Assembly (NCBI GenBank): GCA_964632795.1 | Contig: CAZWEZ010000124.1 | Span: forward strand, 1-9,749 | Length of the DNA: 9,749 nucleotides | Reading direction: 5' to 3' | Source: CAZWEZ01 sp964632795 | GTDB taxonomy: Bacteria > Pseudomonadota > Alphaproteobacteria > Rhodospirillales > 2-02-FULL-58-16 | In this document: positions 6,305 through 9,749 of the stretch, piece by piece | Layout of the letters: every line of letters begins with the position of its first letter | Position numbering within the stretch: position 1 is the stretch's first letter | Program-made: the position numbers and the translations under genes | Notes under the pieces: model-generated | Seen by the model: only the letters and a program-made list of their open reading frames with translations | The model's database searches: none | What the model was told of the DNA's origin: nothing

Positions 6305-8345
6305 GGACGACGCCACCGGCGAAAACCAGGACCAGGACCGGGTCCTGGTCGTCTTCACCCCTTCCGGACGGCGGCGCAGGTTCGCCAAGGGGACCCCGCT
6401 CCTGCAGGCGGCGCGCGAGCTGGGCGTCGATCTCGATTCGGTGTGCGGCGGGCGGGGCATCTGCGGACGCTGCCAGGTCACGGTCAGCGAGGGCGTGTTC
6501 CCCAAGCACGGCATCGAATCCCGGGCCGACCACCTGACCCCGCACGCCGAACACGAACGGCGCTACGCCGAGAAGAAGGGGGCGCTTCCCGCCAACCGCC
6601 GGCTGGGCTGTTCGGCGATGGTGGTCGACCATGTGGTGGTCGACGTGCCCCCGGAAAGCCAGGTCCACCGCCAGGTCGTCCGCAAGCGCCCGGAAGTCCG
6701 CGCCATCGACATCGACCCGGTGGTCAAGCTGCACTACGTGGAGGTCGCCAAGCCCGAACTGGACAAGCCCTCGGGCGACTACCAGCGCCTGTGCCGGGCG
6801 CTCGAGGAACAATGGGGCATCGCGATCGAGCGCACCGACCTCGAGGTCCTCCAGGGCCTCCAGGGGATCCTCAAGGAGGGCCGCTGGCGGGTCACCGCGG
6901 CGGTCCGCGAGGGACGCCGGCTGGTCGGTCTGTGGCCGGGGCTCCACGACAACCTCTACGGCATCGCCGTCGATGTCGGCTCGACCACCCTGGCCTGCCA
7001 CCTGTGCGAGCTGGCGAGCGGCGAGGTGCTGGCCTCGAGCGGGGCGATGAACCCCCAGATCCGCTTCGGCGAGGACCTGATGAGCCGGGTCACCTACGTC
7101 ATGATGAACCCCGGCGGCGGTGCCGAGATGACCGCCGCCGTGCGCCAGGCGATCGCCGCCCTCGCCGCCGAGGCGGCCCGGGAGGCCGGGATCGAGACTA
7201 CCGACATCGTCGAGGCGGTGCTGGTCGGCAACCCGATCATGCACCACCTGCTGCTGGGCATCGACCCGACGCCGCTGGGCACCGCCCCGTTCGCTCTCTG
7301 CACCGACGGCGCGACCACGGTGTCGGCCAACGGCGACCTCGAGCTGGGCCTGCATCCCGGGGCCCGGGCCTACGTGCTGCCGTGCATCGCCGGCCACGTC
7401 GGCGCCGACACCGCCGGGGTCATCCTCTCGGAAGCCCCCCACGAGCGCGACGATTTGTCGCTGATCGTCGATGTCGGGACCAACGCCGAGATCGTGCTCG
7501 GCAACCGCCATCGCCTGCTCGCCGCCTCCAGCCCCACCGGCCCCGCCTTCGAGGGCGCCCAGATCAGTTGCGGCCAGCGCGCCGCGCCGGGCGCCGTCGA
7601 GCGGGTCCGCATCGACCCCGAGACCCTGGAGGCGCGGATCCGGGTGATCGGCTGCGAGAAGTGGTCGGACGAGCCCGGCTTCGCCGAGGCGGTCGCCGGG
7701 ATCGGGGTCAACGGCATCTGCGGCTCGGGCATCATCGAGGCCATCGCCGAGATGTTCCTGGCCGGGATCGTCACCGCCGACGGGGTCATCGACGGCGCCG
7801 CGGCGTCGCGCAGCCGGCGCCTCTCGGCCTCGGGACGGACCTTCTCGTACCGCCTGTGGGACGGCCCGCCGGAGCTGATCATCACCCAGAACGACGTCCG
7901 CCAGATCCAGCTCGCCAAGGGCGCGCTGTACGCCGGCGCCAGGCTGCTGATGGAGCGCCTGGGGGTCGAGCGGGTCGACCGCATCGTGCTCGCCGGCGCC
8001 TTCGGCAGCAACATCGACGGCAAGTACGCGATGATCCTCGGCCTGATCCCCGACTGCGACCTGGAGCGGGTCGGCTCGGCCGGCAACGCGGCCGGCACCG
8101 GGGCCCGCATCGCCCTGCTCAACCGCCAGGCGCGGCGCGAGATCGAGGCCGTGGTGAGGCGCGTCGAAAAGGTCGAGACGGCGGTCGAGGGCACCTTCCA
8201 GGAGCAGTTCATCGAGGCCATGGCGTTCCCCCACAACAGCCATCCCTTCCCCAACCTGGCCGCCGCCGTGGCGCTCCCCGAAGCGGCGCCGGCCAAACCC
8301 GCCCAACCGCCCCGGAAGAAACGCGGGGCGCGCCGGCGTATGTAA
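6297..8345 (+). CDS. RACo-like corrinoid reactivation protein (2Fe-2S + ASKHA/DUF4445)
   Basis: An ATP-dependent reductive activator that returns oxidised Co(II) corrinoid to Co(I). Of 682 residues, about 15-115 form a plant-type [2Fe-2S] ferredoxin domain with C50, C56, C59 (CGGRGICGRC) and C105. About 120-215 form a linker and middle domain, and 220-650 the ASKHA ATPase. The latter has DVGSTT (226-231), VGNPIMHHLLLG (310-321), DVGTNAEIVLG (392-402), GPAFEGAQISCG (415-426), NGICGSGIIEA (472-482) and LAGAFGSNID (565-574). The end shows the family's FQEQFIEAMAFPH stretch, followed by a Pro/Lys/Arg-rich tail. The start is GTG 6297, inside the previous gene, with AAAGGGG (6285-6291) upstream. 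The N-terminus is acidic. No reductase for the ferredoxin domain is encoded in the window, so electrons must come from elsewhere. Confidence 0.92.
   Translation: MAEDDATGENQDQDRVLVVFTPSGRRRRFAKGTPLLQAARELGVDLDSVCGGRGICGRCQVTVSEGVFPKHGIESRADHLTPHAEHERRYAEKKGALPANRRLGCSAMVVDHVVVDVPPESQVHRQVVRKRPEVRAIDIDPVVKLHYVEVAKPELDKPSGDYQRLCRALEEQWGIAIERTDLEVLQGLQGILKEGRWRVTAAVREGRRLVGLWPGLHDNLYGIAVDVGSTTLACHLCELASGEVLASSGAMNPQIRFGEDLMSRVTYVMMNPGGGAEMTAAVRQAIAALAAEAAREAGIETTDIVEAVLVGNPIMHHLLLGIDPTPLGTAPFALCTDGATTVSANGDLELGLHPGARAYVLPCIAGHVGADTAGVILSEAPHERDDLSLIVDVGTNAEIVLGNRHRLLAASSPTGPAFEGAQISCGQRAAPGAVERVRIDPETLEARIRVIGCEKWSDEPGFAEAVAGIGVNGICGSGIIEAIAEMFLAGIVTADGVIDGAAASRSRRLSASGRTFSYRLWDGPPELIITQNDVRQIQLAKGALYAGARLLMERLGVERVDRIVLAGAFGSNIDGKYAMILGLIPDCDLERVGSAGNAAGTGARIALLNRQARREIEAVVRRVEKVETAVEGTFQEQFIEAMAFPHNSHPFPNLAAAVALPEAAPAKPAQPPRKKRGARRRM
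6330..6350 (+). repeat. 10-bp inverted repeat in the first codons of the RACo-like gene
   Basis: GACCAGGACC (6330-6339) and GGTCCTGGTC (6341-6350) are exact reverse complements around one base. In mRNA this gives a strong GC hairpin with a slightly opened loop, about 33 bases after the GTG start. It may affect translation, or may be a by-product of coding Gln-Asp-Gln-Asp-Arg-Val-Leu-Val. Confidence 0.6.
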
Positions 8346-8378
8346 TACCGGCGAGCCGATTCATCGGCTCGCCGGTAT
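8345..8378 (+). terminator. Strong hairpin at the end of the operon
   Basis: ATACCGGCGAGCCGAT (8345-8360) pairs perfectly with ATCGGCTCGCCGGTAT (8363-8378): 16 base pairs around a 2-base centre, starting in the last base of the stop codon. GTTCTGTAATT follows, which is moderately T-rich. It is likely a terminator or 3'-end stabiliser for the 5396-8345 transcript. Confidence 0.65.
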
Positions 8379-8427
8379 GTTCTGTAATTGCCCCTCAGAC
8401 GCCGGGCGGGCCTGTGGCCCTTGGCTC

Positions 8428-8457
8428 TCGCGACATAAGTCGCGACGCGCGGTCGCG
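8428..8457. repeat. Two mutually exclusive short hairpins
   Basis: TCGCGAC (8428-8434) pairs with GTCGCGA (8439-8445). Alternatively CGCGAC (8441-8446) pairs with GTCGCG (8452-8457). The middle segment is shared, so only one can form at a time. The GCGAC/GTCGC units also resemble the candidate regulator half-sites. Confidence 0.4.
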
Positions 8458-8461
8458 CTTG

Positions 8462-8497
8462 CCGGCGAGAGCATGTGTCACCACATGCGCTCGCCGG
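8462..8497. terminator. Second large hairpin, candidate terminator or palindromic repeat
   Basis: CCGGCGAGAGCATGTG (8462-8477) pairs with CACATGCGCTCGCCGG (8482-8497) with a single A-G mismatch and a 4-base loop. TATAAAC follows. It lies about 30 bases before the regulator promoter and could insulate it from upstream transcription. Confidence 0.5.
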
Positions 8498-8527
8498 TAT
8501 AAACCACCGGCGACGACATTTATTTGC

Positions 8528-8555
8528 TTGACTGCGACACCTAGTGGTCTAAGTC
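8528..8555 (+). promoter_or_regulatory. Candidate promoter of the regulator gene, overlapped by the shared 10-mer
   Basis: TTGACT (8528-8533) is a near-consensus -35. A weak -10, TAAGTC (8550-8555), follows after 16 bases and would place transcription start at or near the ATG at 8562. The 10-mer TGCGACACCT (8533-8542), also present at 5293-5302, starts at the last base of the -35. A protein bound there would block polymerase, suggesting autorepression. The call rests on motif inspection only. Confidence 0.4.
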
Positions 8556-8561
8556 TAACAT

Positions 8562-9548
8562 ATGGCACCCCCCCCCACCGGCGCGCCCCGCAAGTTCGGG
8601 TACCTGCTGGTTCCCTATTTTTCCATGATGTCCTTCACCTCGGCGATCGAGCCGCTGCGCATCGCCAACCAGGTCACCGGCCGCGCCCTGTACGAGTGGC
8701 TGCTGTTCTCGGCCGACGGCGGGCCGGTGGTGGCCAGCAACGGCATTTCCTTCGTCCCCGATACCCCCATCGCCCGGGTCGGCCGGTTTCCGACGGTGAT
8801 CGTGTGCGCCGGCTCGCGGGTCCAGGACTACAAGGACAAGCGGGCGTTCTCCTGGCTGCGCCAGTTGGCCCGCCACGGGACCCACATCGGGAGCATCTGC
8901 ACGGGCAGCTACGTGCTGGCCGAGGCCGGGCTGCTCGACGGCTACCGCTGCACCATCCACTGGGAGAACCTGTCGGGGTTCCAGGAGGAGTTCCCCCACC
9001 TCGACGTGACCAGCAAGCTGTTCGAGTTCGACCGCGACCGCTTCACCTCCTCGGGCGCCAGCGCGACGCTGGAGATGATGCTTCACCTGATCGCCGAACA
9101 GCACGGCCACGACCTCAGCGCGGCGGTCGCCGAGCAGTTCATCCACACCAGATTCGCCGACCCCGACCGGCCCCAGCGGATGCCGCTACGCCAGCGGTTG
9201 CGGATCAGCCATCCCAAGCTGATCGACGTCATCGCCCAAATGGAGGACAACCTGGAAGAGCCGCTGTCGCGCGAGGAGCTGGCTGCCAGCGTCGGCCTGT
9301 CGACCCGCCAGGTGGAGCGGCTGTTCAAGAAGTACCTGGGCCGGACCCCGGCCCGCCACTACCTCGAGCTGCGGCTCAAACGCGCCCAGATGCTGCTGAC
9401 CCAGACCTCGATGCCGATCCTCGACGTCTCCATCGCCTGCGGCTTCGTGTCGGCCTCGCATTTCTCGAAGTGCTACCGCGAGATGTTCGACCGCCCGCCG
9501 CGCGCCGAACGCGCCCCGGCCCCGCGCCCGGAGGGATATCCGGGTTAA
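8562..9548 (+). CDS. GlxA/GbdR-type AraC-family transcriptional regulator
   Basis: A one-component DNA-binding regulator of 328 residues, the usual family length. About 12-190 form the DJ-1/PfpI-like sensor domain, with SAIEPLRIAN (27-36), the nucleophile-elbow-like SICTGSYVLAEAGLLDG (111-127, C113) and TIHWE (131-135). About 215-310 form the AraC DNA-binding domain, with two helix-turn-helix units near 237-258 (LSREELAASVGLSTRQVERLF) and 285-306. Close relatives GbdR and CdhR respond to glycine betaine/dimethylglycine and carnitine, so a methylated amine effector is plausible but unproven. It presumably controls the promoters at about 290 and 5353. ATG 8562 has no Shine-Dalgarno sequence. 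A run of nine C (8568-8576) lies in codons 3-5. The C-terminus is Pro/Arg-rich and unconserved. Confidence 0.92.
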   Translation: MAPPPTGAPRKFGYLLVPYFSMMSFTSAIEPLRIANQVTGRALYEWLLFSADGGPVVASNGISFVPDTPIARVGRFPTVIVCAGSRVQDYKDKRAFSWLRQLARHGTHIGSICTGSYVLAEAGLLDGYRCTIHWENLSGFQEEFPHLDVTSKLFEFDRDRFTSSGASATLEMMLHLIAEQHGHDLSAAVAEQFIHTRFADPDRPQRMPLRQRLRISHPKLIDVIAQMEDNLEEPLSREELAASVGLSTRQVERLFKKYLGRTPARHYLELRLKRAQMLLTQTSMPILDVSIACGFVSASHFSKCYREMFDRPPRAERAPAPRPEGYPG

Positions 9549-9749
9549 TACATAGCGTAATTCCGGCAACCGACGTGATTCGCGCCAACCGCGGCGAGGC
9601 AGGCTCTTGCGCTTTGGAATGTCGGCTTGTCGTTTCTAAGCGGTCGTGGCCTGTGGTAGCCTGGAACCGCTGCTGATAGCCGAAACCGGACATTATACCA
9701 GCCGACATTAATATTGACCTGTGTGAGCCCATTTTCGCATTCCGATGGA
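9549..9749. other. Non-coding 3' end of the window, no gene recognised
   Basis: Base composition drops towards AT in the last 80 bases and no convincing reading frame is present on either strand. ACATTA is repeated directly (9690-9695 and 9705-9710), ATTAATAT is nearby, and TTGACC (9714-9719) could be a -35 of a gene beyond the edge. No matching -10 is clear. It is probably a promoter region for something downstream. Confidence 0.3.

Larger units (their letters stand above)
8345..8500. repeat. 156-bp spacer segment with nested hairpins and shared 11-bp ends
   Basis: The outer ends, ATACCGGCGAG (8345-8355) and CTCGCCGGTAT (8490-8500), are exact inverted copies. The right-end 11-mer also occurs at 8368-8378, and CCGGCGAG recurs at 8462-8469. 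Both hairpins (8345-8378 and 8462-8497) therefore share outer arms but have different inner arms. This may be two copies of a palindromic repeat family or one small element with terminal inverted repeats. No coding capacity is evident. Confidence 0.5.

Noticed and set aside
2093..8306. Very long open frames on the - strand (for example opposite 2093-3469, 3337-5232 and 6219-8306) and a + strand frame over 6443-9676
   Set aside because: They mirror the third-position GC bias of the real genes, are rich in Arg/Gly/Pro or Asp/His/Val, and show no family motifs.
9618..9709. AATGTCGGC (9618-9626) and GCCGACATT (9701-9709) as an inverted repeat
   Set aside because: Nine bases 74 apart in an uninterpreted region; could be chance, and no element boundaries or gene context support it.
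1..9749. CRISPR arrays, tRNA or rRNA genes, transposases or phage genes
   Set aside because: No regularly spaced repeats, no cloverleaf or rRNA signature, and no transposase, integrase or phage motifs were seen.

Overview
The window is GC-rich chromosomal DNA, probably from an alphaproteobacterium. The Rhodospirillales are my best guess, from the GC-rich codon use, the gene families and the overlapping, same-strand gene layout. All convincing genes lie on the + strand and form one functional block: a corrinoid- and tetrahydrofolate (THF)-dependent methyl-group catabolism module with its own regulator.

Layout. (1) Positions 3-221 are the end of an unrecognised gene. (2) A 172-base leader precedes a free-standing methyltransferase corrinoid protein (394-1104), which is followed by a hairpin terminator. 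(3) After an AT-rich spacer with a perfect 15-bp palindrome comes a tight group: a DUF1638 protein (1279-1896), a small Cys-rich MetV-like protein (about 1923-2441, start uncertain), a MetF-type methylene-THF reductase (2438-3427), and a UroD-type methyltransferase fused to a second corrinoid domain (3496-5286). (4) A 109-base promoter region precedes a methyl-THF:corrinoid methyltransferase (5396-6304), overlapped by a RACo-like corrinoid-reactivating iron-sulfur/ASKHA protein (6297-8345). (5) A hairpin-rich spacer leads to a GlxA/GbdR-type AraC-family regulator (8562-9548). (6) The last 201 bases hold no recognisable gene.

How it works together (inference from families). A methylated substrate gives its methyl group to Co(I) on one of the corrinoid carriers. 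The 5396 enzyme moves it to THF. MetF, with its MetV-like partner, oxidises methyl-THF to methylene-THF, which enters C1 oxidation or biosynthesis. The 6297 protein rescues corrinoid that has drifted to Co(II). The UroD-corrinoid fusion has the domain order of chloromethane methyltransferase CmuA, but it lacks the HxCG zinc motif of MtaA/MtbA, so its methyl donor is open. The regulator type suggests a quaternary amine or betaine signal. No MttB-type methyltransferase lies in the window.

The most interesting non-coding signal is a shared candidate operator. GCGAC-N4-GCGG-N9/10-GTCGC occurs upstream of both the 394 gene and the 5396 gene. A 10-mer from it, TGCGACACCT, recurs across the -35 region of the regulator gene itself.
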